Assembly (NCBI RefSeq): GCF_050947875.1
Contig: NC_134572.1
Location: 116,883,709-116,947,708 of the forward strand
DNA: 64,000 bases
Direction of reading: 5' to 3'
From: Dermacentor variabilis
Lineage: Eukaryota; Arthropoda; Arachnida; Ixodida; Ixodidae
Under the pieces are notes generated by a model. The model searched no databases. It was given only the letters and a program-made list of their open reading frames with translations, and was not told the origin of the DNA. Each line of letters starts with the position of its first letter. Positions within the stretch are counted from its first letter, which is position 1. Shown in pieces: positions 30,728-43,997 of the stretch. Made by a program: the position numbers and the translations under genes.

Positions 30728-32418
30728 GTACGCCTCATTTAACCTACAGTGGCGCCCTATTTGATCAGTCAAGGTGGACCAATCTGAGCTCGGTTATACC
30801 GCATGGATGGCACTCGGCTAGAGAACCTGGTATTTATGACCTGCACATGTGTGGCCACACATAATTGAGGATATATAATTTTTTTTTTAGGAGGGTTTCC
30901 GTACAGAGATAAAAGGAAGGAAAATACATTAAAAGAAAAAGAAAAAAAAGGAAGAAAAAAGGAACATAACATGTGATTTGAACTCGTGATCCTTCAATGT
31001 TGCCCGGAAAGGTAGCTCAGTCGGTTGGTTCGTCAAGCCAACGGTTACTTTCAAGCGCCAAAGCTCCTGCTCCGAGCCTCATACTTATGTGGAAAGGGAC
31101 TGATGTCCGCGGCAGTCGATTTTTTGAGTGGTTGGAAGGCATAATTTCTTTGAAAAATGGCCGCCAGAGGAGCAGCGTGAACTCGAGCGGCTTTATACAC
31201 TAGGAAAACTGCCTTAAAATATTTAGACTTGAGGGGAAGCTTCGTTAACAAACTATAACACGGCAATCAGCACTCGTATACGACGAGAGAAATTATTGAG
31301 ACGTGGGAAATTCCCTTGAAATAAATCTGGTTTGCGAGACAAATGCTTGTATGTATTGAATCTCTTAAAAGATGAGGGGGGAAATATGCGCTCACCGAGA
31401 GGGCATCTTCAGCACGAGACCACCGCGAGGCACCTTACTGAGATGTAGAGAGCTTCGCGGTGTAGAGAGCTTCGCGGCTCTTCTTCTTTATTATCATTTA
31501 AACGTGCACACAAAAAATGTATTCTTCACAAACGAGCACCACGGGAAATCAATTCATTTCTAGGCAAAATTGGTGCGCGACGTAAATGGCAGCCCAAGTT
31601 TGAAGAGAACAAGAACAACAGTCGTTCGTGCCACTCAAACTAGGCAATTCAATTGGGAACACCATAACGGTTTCTTAATTTTCTTTTTCGCAGCTACCAG
31701 TGAGAGGCTGCTGCTCCGATGTCGTAGTGGAAAAAGTATAATGCCATTGGAATTCATGGCGTTCTGATAGGTGCTATACTCAATAACAGTACATAGATAT
31801 GTAAAATAATTAAAGGCAAAATAGGTTAGGGTAAGGTGTATATGGTAAACTTCGCTAGGTTAGGTAGGGTTCGGTAAGTTGCCATTGTTCCGAGAAAGAA
31901 AAAGAAATGGAGATAATGGAAGAAGTGACAGCCCCCGCAGGCATAATAATTTTCTCTCCTGCCAGTGGTCACCTGGCCTCTGCGGCCCCCGGCGAAAGGC
32001 GAAACATGTGTAAAGAAGAGAGAAAGCCAACACTGAAGGGGCAAACAAAATAAAAAAAATACACTCTTAACAAAATTCAGTATAGTGCTATTTATAAAAT
32101 AGCGATAATAATAAGAGAATACATACAGGAAGGCCTTGGGCAGGCGAACGAAAGGAAAAGTAAATAAGCGACATTTTGTTTTAAGCCGCTTTATCTACAA
32201 GTTCTCACTTTATTCGCCTGACGGGAACTGGCTCACTCGGACTGACATGAAGGATGAACACTTGAGAAAGTGGCAGCTGTGGCTTTGTGAGTAAGTGTAC
32301 TAAGGTTTTCCCAAGCTCCTAAAGTTTCCCGTGCCCTGAACTGGCTAGACAGTAGAGGATACACCACTTGTTGCTCACCCCCGGTATGATTCTGAAAGTC
32401 ATGACCTCTTAGTTACCA
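30728..32418. other. Non-coding stretch
   Basis: Start is probably the remaining RTE 5' UTR. A tRNA A-box-like string (GGTAGCTCAGTCGG) occurs near 31011 without a matching B box. Imperfect TTAGG-like strings lie near 31826-31870. No gene supported. Confidence 0.5.
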
Positions 32419-32507
32419 TTGAAATGCGGCCGCCGTAGGTGGGAATCGCACCCGCGACCTCGTTCTTAGCAGCATCACTCCATAGCCGCAAAACCACCGC
32501 GTCGGGT
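32419..32507 (-). mobile_element. SINE head fragment
   Basis: About 88 bp matching the tRNA-like head of the SINE family on the minus strand (start ACCCGACGCGG, B box GGTGCGATTCC), then similarity stops. A diverged second fragment may lie at ~32999-33085. Confidence 0.65.
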
Positions 32508-33225
32508 TTACGTTGCCGTGATTTCGGAACTCGGCATAGCATAACAAAAAAAGTTTGGGCTTCCAAACTCCGCGATGTTGTTACGTAGATCCAGTTCTGC
32601 AGGGCTCGTCAATCTGGTGCAGCACCTTTTCTGCATGAAAATGTCACGAGAGCAGGAAAAGACGCTGGCTCATTTTTTGTTAGTTGTGTGAGGTTCCTTG
32701 GATAACAAGTAGGATAACAATTTAAAGCAGACCATGGAAAGAAACGCTTTAAAAACGGCATGTGAAAGCTATACTTTCTTTTTTTCATATGCCTGTCCAC
32801 AAACCCCGTCGTAATAAACCGAGCAGGTGCCAAGTTGTTTGAATTAATTGCTTTAATACACTGAACTAATTAGTCATATGTTGATGACATACATAGATTC
32901 ATAATAGTAAATGCAGTAGCGAAAGATGTAGGAATAATTACAACCTCCTTGTGCGATTTCACGGGCGCGCAAATCGGAACACTAGTTTTCCTGTTCCTAT
33001 CAGAATGCAGCCGCCGCAGCTGAGGATCCAACCAGCGACCGTGAAAACACCAGTAAATCGCCGCAGCAGTCGAGCCATATCAGTGTATCATACAGACGGG
33101 AATTTTGCGTTTTTGAAGACAGCGCCATCCTTAGCGAGTTACCTCCAGTCCTCCGTTTCGGTCATCTAAACTTCTAGCTTTTTCATGCGCCGTTCCCGTA
33201 GATGGTGTTGTCAAAAATTTTGCTC
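32508..33225. other. Non-coding stretch
   Basis: No domain-bearing frame; possible diverged SINE head near 32999-33085. Confidence 0.45.
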
Positions 33226-33238
33226 GATATGTGCTACT

Positions 33239-33478
33239 AATAATAATAATATTTGGGGTTTTACGTGCCAAAACCACTTTCTGATTATCAGGCACGCCGT
33301 AGTGGAGGACTCCGGAAATTTTGACCACCTGGGGTTCTTTAACGTGCACCTAAATCTAAGCACACGGGTGTTCTCGCATTTCGCCCCCATCGAAATGCGG
33401 CCGCCATGGCCGGGATTCGATCCCGCGACCTCGTGTTCAGCAGCCCAACACCATAGCCACTGAGCAACCACGGCGGGT
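33239..33478 (-). mobile_element. tRNA-derived SINE, copy C (full length)
   Basis: 240 bp, minus strand, 5' end ACCCGCCGTGG, B box GGATTCGATCC-like, (ATT)n tail at the left. Flanked by the perfect 13-bp duplication GATATGTGCTACT (33226-33238 and 33479-33491). Very similar to copy A. Confidence 0.9.
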
Positions 33479-33491
33479 GATATGTGCTACT

Positions 33492-34124
33492 GGTCGCCAT
33501 GATGTTCCTCAATAGATTGGGGGCGGGCGAGGGGGGCAGGAGGAGGATTGCGCAACTAGCCACACGTCTGTAATCAAATGGTCATGTGTTGTCAGTTGCG
33601 TCGCTTAGTGCCTTTTTCTTCGACACCTTTCAGACAGCCATGTGACCAGTTTGAAAAGAATTTATTGACACCGGTGGGCAAGGTCAGACCTTGTAATAGC
33701 ACTAAAAACAAAATACTGTAAGGAGATAGAAAATGGAGGTAGAAATTGCACTTAACCTCTTCACTACCGGAAAAATGTAGGCAAGGAAACAGAAACATTT
33801 TCATCATTTCATTTGGAATGGTTTCGTAAGTGGAGGGAAAGAAATCGCGAGAAAATTTTCATTTTCAAACAATACAAAGAGTGTCCACAAACATTAATTG
33901 AGGCATGGTATAAATAAGAGAAACAGTTTTACCCTTACAGGCACAATAAAACACAGCATTTCACGCACAAGACTCTCCACATTGCTTTGAAATTTTTGTT
34001 CCTGTATCACACTGCATTTTCAATATTGAAAAATTCTGGGGAGTGGTCAAAAACATTTTCTCGTGATGTCGTCAGGCCGCTAGGCTGGTCTGGTCTCTGG
34101 AGCTGTTAGTTAACTTTCGTACCT
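33492..34124. other. Non-coding stretch
   Basis: AT-rich; may include the 3' flank of the piggyBac remnant. No gene supported. Confidence 0.45.
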
Positions 34125-34840
34125 TTATTCCCTGGTACCATGTCGACTGAGGTTATATCTAATTAATGTTTCGGCAACATCCTGGTTGAAAGACAGGAGA
34201 GACCGCTCCGCTTTTTGTTGTAGATGCAAAGCTGTTGCATCGCGACGGTATTCAACCAACGCATCACAGACAGCGATGTCGAGAAAATTTGGCACATTCC
34301 TAACGGCCCATTTCCTAGATTTGACCTTCGTCCTACCACATGAAATATACATGTCGATGAGGTCCACCCCCATCATCAATCGGTTACATTCCTATACACT
34401 TCTCAGGTGCTGAACTATTTCTTTTTTTCGTTTCATACATAGACCAGCACTTGCATGAACACATCAGGTCTATTACGACAGCACTGGAAAATGATTTTAC
34501 GCCTATGTTATCTTTACACTGGACCAGACGCACGTTTATGTTCTCACAGAAGAGGAAGATCGATTCTTCACGGCTTACTTTGCTGTCATTGGGAACGTTT
34601 ACAGCAGCGCCCTCAGCGCGGTATGGATTTACTCTTCCACGCATTAACTTTTTTCTCTTGAAGTAAGCAATCAAATATCTTCCATGCGGTAAAATATCGA
34701 TTCGTGAAATTATGTGACTGCTGCGCAGTTGTCTCCACGAGCTGCATTACCACTGCTCCGCCTAGGCCACTGGCTTTCATGTCATCAGCGACGACTGCAC
34801 CTTTCCCAGCGTATATAAAAAAAATGAAACACCAACCCAT
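34125..34840 (-). pseudogene. piggyBac-type transposase remnant (C-terminal half)
   Basis: Three minus-strand frames in sequence: 34840-34613 (DDMKASGLGG then NFTNRYFTAWKIFD), 34674-34384 (KLMRGRVNPYR, VPNDSKVSREE, VQCKDN) and 34379-34125 (GVDLIDMYISCGRTKVKSRKW). The last is the conserved piggyBac C-terminal block. At least two frameshifts and no N-terminal half. Terminal repeats and TTAA duplications were not identified. Confidence 0.8.
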
Positions 34841-35177
34841 CTGGAGAGGTTGAAATAAAATTCGTGAGATAACGTGCTGCGAAACACTGAAAAAGACACG
34901 CGAGATCTACACACCCACCACTTATGAGGACAAATGGGGCGCCGAGTGCTGTACGTTTACAACTTCTGTCGACAAACGTGGACGCGATTTGAACACGCCT
35001 GCCAATGCGTTTGTTTTATATCAGCCGCTGAAGGTAAAGCCCCTCAATTTTTCAAAAGTAGCGCCATTCTTAGATCTTTCCGACACCCCGCTCACCCTGG
35101 TGCCTCCTCCTCCACGCCTCCTGTTTCCCCAGCCTCCTCCGTTCCCCCATTGGCCAATCTGTGTCACGTGGAAGCAG
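34841..35177. other. Non-coding stretch upstream of THAP exon
   Basis: No gene supported; a pyrimidine-rich, Pro-rich-looking segment at 35080-35160 is likely non-coding. Confidence 0.4.
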
Positions 35178-35262
35178 GCGCCGCGCTTTTGTATATTTTT
35201 TTCTTTCCAGCGCGGAGCAGGCGCCGCGCTTTTGTATATTTTTTCTTTCCAGCGCGCGCCGA
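35178..35262 (+). repeat. Tandem duplication of a ~43-bp TATA-like unit
   Basis: Two copies of a unit beginning GCGCCGCGCTTTTGTATATT, each with a T run and CTTTCCAGCGCG. It lies ~100-180 bp upstream of the THAP exon ATG and could be its core promoter. Confidence 0.7.
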
Positions 35263-35357
35263 CCTCCATTGTTGGGCCTGCGCGACGAAAGTACGGCAGG
35301 CGGACTGACGGAGTGCGTTAGCGTAATACAATGTGCAGGGCCGAGAACATAATTGCG

Positions 35358-35516
35358 ATGCCATGCTGCTGCGCCTTCGGTTGCCGCAACAGACACAGCG
35401 AGGGCAAAAAGATTTTGCTTTGCCGTCCGGCGAACGCAGCGCAAAAAGAAGTGTGGAGTCGCAGGATCGGGCGGGCTGACTTCGAGGAAGTGGCAAAGAA
35501 CGCACGGCTTAATGAA
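35358..35516 (+). CDS. THAP-domain protein, putative first exon
   Basis: ATG at 35358 and 53 codons ending in phase 0 at a donor (GAA|GTAAGG). The peptide starts MPCCCAFGCRNRH, giving the first Cys pair of a C2CH THAP zinc finger, and continues with an invariant-type Trp (KEVWSRRIGRADF). The second Cys/His pair would be in the next exon, which was not found. THAP proteins bind DNA; many arthropod copies derive from P-element-like transposases. It may be a real gene, or a domesticated or dead transposase exon. Confidence 0.58.
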
Positions 35517-37590
35517 GTAAGGGCCACGGCTACTCACAACCTCTGATTTTGAGCCTAGTTCACGCCTTCCGCTTGGAAAAAGTGTGTGTTCATGCTCTGC
35601 GTGGTTTTTAGCGCGTTGTCTGACTTTCTTTTTTTTCGAATGTGCTCTCTTTGTTTCATGTAGTTTCGTCTTGCGGTGAAGTGCACGCATCTGCAGCTGG
35701 CCTGTGACATAAAAGCGACTTTATTCCGGGTGTGTTTTGAGCTCCACCAGAAGTTCGCACATTCTCGACGCTTTTGCAAGGCTCACTATGACTTACGATG
35801 CAGTCTTAGCTTCGAATGTACGCCCGGATGTATTGATTTGGTTTGTGGTGATCAACTTTTTTAACGTTCCGAAGCGACTAAAGCTAAAAGGTTGTAGTGG
35901 ATGGCTCCGGATAACTTTATCTAGCTCGCCTGGGGATGTTTAACGTGCACTTTGATCGTAGAGTCGTACGTGGGCCGGTAAATTCCCCGTTGGCGTTTCA
36001 TAATACTCGCGCGCTAGCGCTGCTTTAGAAGTTGGCGCCTCGGCGCGATTGTATTTCTTCAATAAATTTTATTTACTAGTTGTTACAACTTGTCATTATT
36101 TCGTATTATTGACGGCGCCTCCAGGGCACCAAAGCGGCAACGGGAACACCAAAGCTAGAACCAGGGCTGGATGGGGCTCGCCGAAGCCTGTGCATGCCAA
36201 GGGGGTATAAGATCGCGGACAGCCAATTTTGTATGCGAACACTCCCTGCGACGCCTGCATTAGTGTAATGTTACGTGCTCTTCAGAGGCCTCCGTTAGCT
36301 ATTACATGTGCCTTCCTGGAGCAGTACTTGTAAAGAAAAAAAAACACTATATCGTCACGATTACCAAAGCAACCCGCAATGAAAAAAACGGCCCTGTTGC
36401 CAGGCATTGCTGACCGCACACAGCCGGAATCTCTCATGCGCCGACCGAACAAAAGTGTCCTGCAGGTACATGAATGAACCTACGAAACCACGTACACATA
36501 CTTTAACGCTGTCAACACCTGAAACTTTGGTAATTACGCGCGTGTTTGAGTACACCGCGTGCTTGCGTCGTGTTTCAGCAACACGAGCTCTCAACGTCGC
36601 GCGCTTTACGCCTTAAATACGCCTTGAATAATGGTAATTTTCTCTATTTCTTCCGCAATTCCAAGACGAAATTCTAAAGGCCAGTTACCGACTGACGAAC
36701 AAAGATCTCGTTTGAAAAAACTGCTCCGCAGGGCTCGAGCGAACTTTTCTGTGGATTTCCTCCCGTAGCGTGTTAGCCGTCGTCTGCTACGGCAGGCCCA
36801 CCACCGGCGGCGCCACCGTCGAGGCCGCGCCGAGCGGAGGAGGAGGGAAGCGAATGGCGCTACTTTGGAAGATTGAGGGGCTTTAGCTGAAGGCGACTTG
36901 TGCTGCCCTCTTTTGGAACATGCGTAAAGCACACTCTGTGCGACGAAAGGCACGAGCTTGAATGACACTGAGCGGTTTCCAAATCTATTGATATTGAAAG
37001 GTGACTCGTACCTGTATGGACTCCTAGCATAGCAGTGCGCAGTAAGGGAGTGCGCGTCTCTGAGTAAAGGAGGGAGAAGGCAAGGCTACCCCTTCTTGCT
37101 GCCGAGCTGATGACCGCGCTTATTTAAACGACCTTCTAGCTTTGCGCAGAGGCGATGTCGCACCCTATGAAGTGCTACGCTCTGAAGGGGCAAAATTGAA
37201 GGTAGGGCGGAAGTGATTAGCTTGTTTCCACAAAGGTGGCGGTTGACTTAGCCAGTTTCGCGCCTAACAAAAGGTAGAAGCGAGGGGCGCTTGCTCGCCG
37301 CGTACAGCGATGGTCGCCGCAGCGGCTTAAAAAAATTCCACGTGCCGAAAAATCGATGTCGAGGGAGGTGGAAAGGAGGGTGTGTGTGGATTAGTTAGGG
37401 GCTTGGGGTGTGGGCGCCCCCCCCCCCTCCCCTCCTGGATCCGCCACTGTCCTGAATCTACTCAGCGAAAAACCCATCCAGCCAAGCCCAACTCGGGTGT
37501 GTAGGCAAGGAGACCTTCGCTTAAAATTTGGGGAGGTATGAATTCTATGGTGCCGTCTTTCTGCTTCGAGCTACGCAGCTTCACCATGAG
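35517..37590. other. Non-coding stretch
   Basis: A diverged piece of the SINE body (TTTAACGTGCAC phrase) lies at about 35885-36000. At ~37370-37450 a C-run followed by GGATCCGCCACTG resembles DNA-transposon ends. No gene supported. Confidence 0.5.
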
Positions 37591-37785
37591 CCGATTCCTC
37601 ACACTGGAGCGATCGGAGGCACAACTCGCCAACTCAGATCCGAAGGTGCAGAAGGTTCTTCTTGGTCACGTTCGGCTAGCGGCAGAAGCCAGTGAAGCCC
37701 TGGACTTGGGGCGCCACCCATCAAGCTCCTAATCCCCTATCCCCCTTTCCCCAATTCAATAAAGTTATTCTTTCTCTCGTCATGG
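37591..37785 (+). pseudogene. LINE 3' end fragment
   Basis: A short frame ending at 37732 with SDPKVQKVLLGHVRLAAEAS, the style of I-like LINE ORF2 C-termini, then a 3' UTR with TTCAATAAAGTTATTCTTTCTCTC. Same tail plan as the LINE ends at 23150, 48690 and 62600. No target duplication identified. Confidence 0.55.
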
Positions 37786-40700
37786 CATTCAGGTTACAGA
37801 CTTAAAACCGGGCCATTCGCTTTCTCACGGCGCATATGGGGGAACGAGGAGCCGTAATGAAGCTTAACCCAAGCAGCCCTGTAAGTGATTTCGACCATCC
37901 TCGCAAAACGTCTGAGAGCGTAGGAACCCAAGGAGACTTCTTATTGACGTCCATGTCGCGAGGCGTTCAGCATTGATGTAAGCCCTCCACGCAGTCCGTG
38001 AAACCACAATGGCATGTGTTCTCATTAACTTTCACCATTAATGATCGGTAAAGGGTACCTAATCGTACTGAGGAATCGAATAACACAGATATCTGAACTT
38101 GACGATTTTGTGTGAGTACTCGTCTAGACGAGGCATGATGTGGCGCAGCAGCATGATGGCAAGGCACGTGGACTACCTTCAAGCGGACGCGTACGTGGGA
38201 TACCAGTGTGTCCTTGATAATACATGTGTACGTTCGCTTCGTTAAAATCCCCATTTTGCATTCCATTGCCTTAAGTTCGCTCGTTGGTGATCCGCTATGA
38301 TCAACGTTACTACGACCATACTGCTTACAATGTTTAGCTGGCTTTGCACAAACAGCGGCGTTAGTTCGTCCGTGTCGTTTCTCCCTGCTTGTCCCCGTGA
38401 AAACCGCGCTGTTCTGTTTCAAATATGTCTTACCAACTCGCCCAAACGTCTGATTTATGTAGTTCAAAAGGAATATATTTGTGCTAAAGCACCTTATGGA
38501 TAGCTTCGTCCTTGAGGATTTTGTACCAACTTCCGCGCAAGTAACTGAACAACATATAGAGAGAGAGTGTATTTTCATTAATAAACAATGGCAGGATCTT
38601 ACGCCTTGTGGATATTGCTAACCCTGGATACTGGAAATGTTTAATGTACCTATTGAAATTAAACTTAGAAGATACATGTATTTACGGTGTCTAAATATTA
38701 TTATTTTTATCTTTTGGCAAGAATATTCTATACAGGAGTTCTTGTTTGTATTTTATCTGTCCAATATGTAAAAAAAGAGAGCTACTCAGCTCATTTTCGA
38801 ATTCTCACATTGGGATATTGCAGCAAGAGGATTGACTTCTATTTAGCCAGTCAATGCGTGTTCACTGTACACATGGCGTTGGCATTGGTTTCGCTCCGAC
38901 TTCAGTTGGCAGGGTTGCGCCTACGACAGCATTATTTGTCATGTTTTCACGCTTAGTTGAAGCCATTTAAGTGGCATGATATGGACGCTGAATTGTAGTA
39001 TATGCTTTTCATAAAGCTTTTCACTGTACATGGGAATAATTTAATCAGACATGAAACACCGCATGAAAAGCCTGCGGTCGTCTTTCGTTAGGTTTGGGTA
39101 GGTTAGGTTACGTTAGGGTTTATATCAGGCCAGATAAACGCGAAATATTTTGCCCTGGAAGTTTGTCGTAACCCTTGAGATGGACCAACTAGCCTACATA
39201 TAAACGCAATTTATTTCGAGACGACCCAGCGTCAGCCTTGTCTTCTTCATGAGAACAAGGGAGCGTTCCCTTCTTGCTATCTAGTATATATAATTATCAG
39301 CTGGGTTAAGAATAGAGGACTGACAAATGTCATTTTGTGCGTACCTGTAACATTCTTAACAAATTCGTCCTTGAACTTTGCTTGGAAATGAAGTATATGT
39401 GTGTTATACGTTTCCCCGAGTGGTTAGGTCACGTGTTTACTAGATTGCGTACCCGGCTGCAGAGAGATAAGGAGCCGCATTAGGGAGCGGCCATTTTATT
39501 ACCTCACAGCGGCCGGCGGCGTTTACGGTTGCTCGTGCGGCTGATGCTTTGGACGGCTTGACTACGTGACGTTCGCCTAAGGACGCATGGCCACGATGGA
39601 TGTGGAAGAAGCCTCTGCTCGACGAGCCAGTGTCACGTTTCCTTGCTTCTCTCTACGTGAACGCGGAAACGCCACGCCCAATAAATAGGGACCGCGTCAC
39701 GGTGAATATGGGAGAAACGTCCTTCCACGTTTCGGGGTGACGTTATAAATACAGTGCCCTTTTAGGACAACTTCCAACTTCTTTTTATTTTTTGAGATCA
39801 CTTTAACGAGAGAGCACAGGGAAAGGACGTGAAGACATATTGCGAAGTCTGCTCGTGTTTATCATGTTTTCCCGTTGCGCCGCTAGCCCCGAGGTCGAGG
39901 GCTTAGCTCCTGTCAACGGCAACCGCATTCTTATGGTGCCTGGGTTATAAAAACGCCTAGTGTCGAGATTAAGCGCGTGCTAAAGAGTCCGGTGCCCTTA
40001 TATGAATCTGGAACAGTCCAGCAACGCTTTTCGGATAGCCCAAGTTGGCTATATTGAGAGGCGTTCGTTGGTAAATAATAATTAGAAACTAGCAGAAGGA
40101 AATAAACTACTGCACCAAACTTTTATCGCTCAAACAAGCTAATGCTTGTTTTTTTTTCTCGTTTTCCTTTCATTTTTGGACGTGTCGTCGAAGCAAACTT
40201 TGTCATATACTAGAAATTCGAACCTTGGGACGTCAAAATGTGCAATGTGGGCCAAACATGGGGCGTATGGGCACATTTAATGCATCAAATACGTTAGCAT
40301 AGTGTTCTTTACGGACCTCTAGTCTAAAGTTTGTATCTCTAATTTCAAAACCGCATTGGTCACTGCCTTAGCGGTATACGCGACCGTTTTCTCATTTCTT
40401 TTTCGTTAATTATGGGCACACGCCTGAACATTATGTTAATGTAGTGCACTAGCACGTCACTAGAGATTGCTGTATCACTACAACGAAAGCCAACTGCAAG
40501 GTTTGTAACGCACCCGCTGTAGCCGCAGAACGCCCATTCGCACGCAAAAATAGTTTGTTACGTGATGCCTTCGACAGGTCTGCAAAAACAAAAATAGTAC
40601 AGCGCCGATTACGAGTCTTCTGCAAGTGAATTCGGGTGCTAAATGGTAACTCAACCACTGGAGGCAGCAGGAAAGCTAATAAATGTCACGCGACGAGTCC

Positions 40701-41641
40701 TTTTCACTGAAGTGAAATAACCGAGACGAGCGTTGCCGAGTTAGCGCAGAGAGACGCCCGGGGGGCCTTTAACGCGTCTTGAACTACGCTTGCAGACAGC
40801 TCTCATATTTACTACAGTCGTTGATTCGAAGTGCCATAACGAAGTACAGGCGTACTAGAGAGAAAGGGAAAGTTGCCGAAAGGGCTGGCATTTTAACTGC
40901 AGCAGCAGCGTCTTTCGGAGCACTGTTAAGAAGACTCAAATGGACGGTAAAGCCCCCTATTTCTGTCTCCCGGCAAGCAACACTAAGGTCAAGAAGGTCC
41001 CAGGAAGTCTTGTTGCTGTCACACTCCTTTGGGCCGCTCAATTGATGGTGTTCGAAGTTTCCGCACTGGGTCTAATGTGAGTCTCATGTCCACGTATCCG
41101 ACTAGCTCAGGCCAGCACTTTAAGGGGGCGACGCTCCGCTTCCGGGCTGCGTAGGAACGACTCGATTCTTTCCTTCCGGCCTGCAGGCACGAGGCGCTTA
41201 ACGGCTCCCGAAGGAATAGTGCCGCTCCCACGGCAGAAATAATTCGTTAGGAAACGCGGCGTACGGCACGGAGGCGTGCGCTCGACGCTGAGTCATTCCC
41301 CGCCTCGCCATATTGCTCGCTGCGGAGACCCATCAACGGCTTGCACAGTGCGAAACAGCCCCTGGGGACAAGGCGACTGGAGCGTGAGGTCTACACCCAG
41401 CGGTGGCAAATAAATATAATTGGCAGCGGCCCGCCTGTTGCGTCGCGATTCAAGTTTTATCTTTTCTTGGTGCTTTCCTGCCTAAAATAGCCGATCTTGC
41501 CTCTGTGCTTCACGTTCCGTCACTTCGTGCGTTCCACAACAACGAACTGTGTTAATTGAAGTTGCGAATGGCCCCCTGCTATATGCAAACGCTTCGACAA
41601 ACAATGAACTGCGTGGACATGACTATTAGTTTCTTGAAATA
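37786..41641. other. Non-coding stretch
   Basis: Includes a 203-codon minus-strand frame (38578-37967) and several frames below 100 codons with no recognisable domain. TATAAATA occurs at ~39743 and imperfect TTAGG-like strings near 39090-39120. Nothing supported as a gene. Confidence 0.45.
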
Positions 41642-41655
41642 CTTGGGGCACCACC
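41642..41655. repeat. 14-bp target duplication (left)
   Basis: CTTGGGGCACCACC, repeated at 42592-42605. Confidence 0.88.
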
Positions 41656-42591
41656 AACAATGAGAATAACCCAGCAGTTCAAGACATCCCATGTCACTAC
41701 GTCTACGGCTGAAGAGCTCGCGACTCTCCGCGACGCGTTTCATGTAATAAATGCGGAAAGTCCTAGAAAATGGACAGTCTTCTGCGATCCAAGGCCGGCG
41801 TTGCAATGTGTGCAGTCGTTTCTCCGACATGGAACTCACGATCAGCTCACATGCGAAGTCGTGGAACTTGTCCATCCCTTAGGAGATAAAGGCCATGATA
41901 TATATTTTCAGTGGATACCAGGTCATTGCGATATCATAGGAAATGATGAGGTAGATAAGGCAGCTCGGACGTCAAACCAAGAAGACCGCTGCGTCCCCAT
42001 TTCTCTCTCAAGGACCGATGTCGCGAGACAACTTCACAGTCTAGCTTGCACGATCTTCTTAGCAGAGTGGAATACCGCACATACAAGGCGCACAAGACTG
42101 CACACACTTAACCCGTCACTACAACTCAGGCCTCCGGCCGACCTGCACCGACGCGAAGCGTCTCTTCTGTATCGGTTGTGGCTTGGAGTTGCCTTCACGA
42201 AAGCCTACTCAACACTAATTGGAATGGTTTGCGGATGCGAGGAGAACCTTGACCCCTTATTGTGCCATTGTCCTCAATTTCAAGCACAAAGACAACCTTT
42301 GTCCAACACATTGAGAAAATCAGATGATCGTCCTCTGAGTGAACAGACAGTACTAGAGCACCGTCTCCGTCGATCATCGGATCAGAAGGCACTGAAGGCA
42401 CTTTTGTGCTTTCTCAGAACGTCTGGTTTGCGCGAGCAGCTGTAACTCAAGTACTGTCCGTTCACGTCTCTACACCTTCTCTCTCCCTTCTCTGTCTGCC
42501 CCTTCTCTCTTCCCCCAGCGTAGGCTAGCCAACCAGACCCTTGACTGGTTAACATCCCTACCTTCCTATATTCCTCTCTCTCTCTCTCTCT
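41656..42591 (+). mobile_element. 5'-truncated LINE with RNase H
   Basis: 936 bp bounded by a perfect 14-bp duplication. It carries an uninterrupted frame of ~261 codons ending TAA-side at 42445: RNase H (TVFCDPRPAL with a diverged catalytic block, IPGHCDIIGNDEVDKAA) and a C-terminal Cys/His motif (GCEENLDPLLCHC). The 3' UTR ends in (CT)n at 42574-42591. It was truncated at insertion, so it is dead on arrival. Confidence 0.85.
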
Positions 42592-42605
42592 CTTGGGGCA
42601 CCACC

Positions 42606-43997
42606 GCCAACGCGCCAATTGCCTAGCGAGGAAGCTTGTTGTAGCTTTGAGAAGGAAAAAATTGAAAAAATTTTAAAAATGGAAGAGGGGATTGTTCTTA
42701 CAGGATGGCTTAAGCAAGCCCTTGTAGAATAGTAGCCCCCAGTTCACATGCATAAGCTCCTACAACAGAGTACGAGCAGTTTAGTGAACGGCGTAGCCCG
42801 GTCGCACTTTCAAGTGGGTACGAGGAAATCCCACGCTACGCGAATGCACTTCGTTCATTTACAAACTATAGAACGTGCCTTTCCTAAGAGAAGGTGAGGG
42901 CTGGAAATTGCAAACCATTCACGCCTATTTAGCTTTGTACTCACAATTTAAGGTAACAGCTTTCTTTCTATACTTCTCAAACTTTGAGTGGTTGTACAAA
43001 GGGCATTCTCGTACTATAAACGGGAGAATAAACGGGAGAAGGGGAGAGACATGCGCCGTGCAGTTGCCAAGAACAAGCTAGGACCGCGTATCATCGGCGT
43101 GCGCTCGGTCTGAGTCACCAGATGCCACGCGCGTGGCGTGTGATACCTGATTTCACCGTTTTACCACTATCCAGTTATCCCTCGGTGCAAGACGTGCCTA
43201 GCGTAGCAAACTTTCTTGACAGTTATGGCCGGCTTCATACAGAAAGATTCTGTTATACTGAGAGTGCGCGTATATGGAATGCCGTGAACCGCAAAATGAC
43301 ATGGTGATAGACTGCAGGATCATCTAGGAAAAATATCGCTGACGTTAATGATCATCTACGATGATTTCTGGAACAATTTTGATAAAAGTAACTCTATTAC
43401 AACATGTATCGATCGATCAATCAGTCGATAAATCAATACCACATGTAATGCATAGAGAATGCATAAAGACACGCCATGACATTTCAGTAGATAATATGTT
43501 CTGCTGCTCATGAGAACGTACTAGGCCGTGAGTTGACTACGGCCAGCCGCTCCCTGATGGGGTGGCATGCAAGAAAGTCTTTGAGTGTTCGTCAAACAAC
43601 CCCAGAGGGTCGAAATTAACCTGTAGCTCCGAACTACGGTGTCTATCATTTCCCTTGTTTTTCTTTGAGCTTATAAGTTCCGTGAACGAAGGGCCACGGT
43701 AATGTAACACTTATATTCCAATTCTCTTGTTTTTCAAGCATAGTCAGTGGATCGAGAGGCGATCCGCCGATGTTATCACCAAGATAGGAAGGTCGTCAGG
43801 GGTGGCTGATATCAGCCAAGATAGCGCACAAACACAACTTTTTAACTAGTGATACTCACCAAGGCAGAGGGTAACAGCAGCCCAATTACATTTTTTTAGG
43901 GGGGGTTCAGTCTTTCGGTGGTCATTGATATGAAAGGTTAGGCTGGCATTGCAAGCATGACATGCATAATTGTAAGAAAAATGAAGCTGCCACTCAC
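42606..43997. other. Non-coding stretch
   Basis: No domain-bearing frame. Confidence 0.45.

Noticed and set aside
31826..31870. TTAGG-like strings, possible interstitial telomere repeat (also ~39090)
   Set aside because: Too short and irregular to call telomeric repeats.
37967..38578. 203-codon minus-strand frame
   Set aside because: No recognisable domain or splice context; may be chance.
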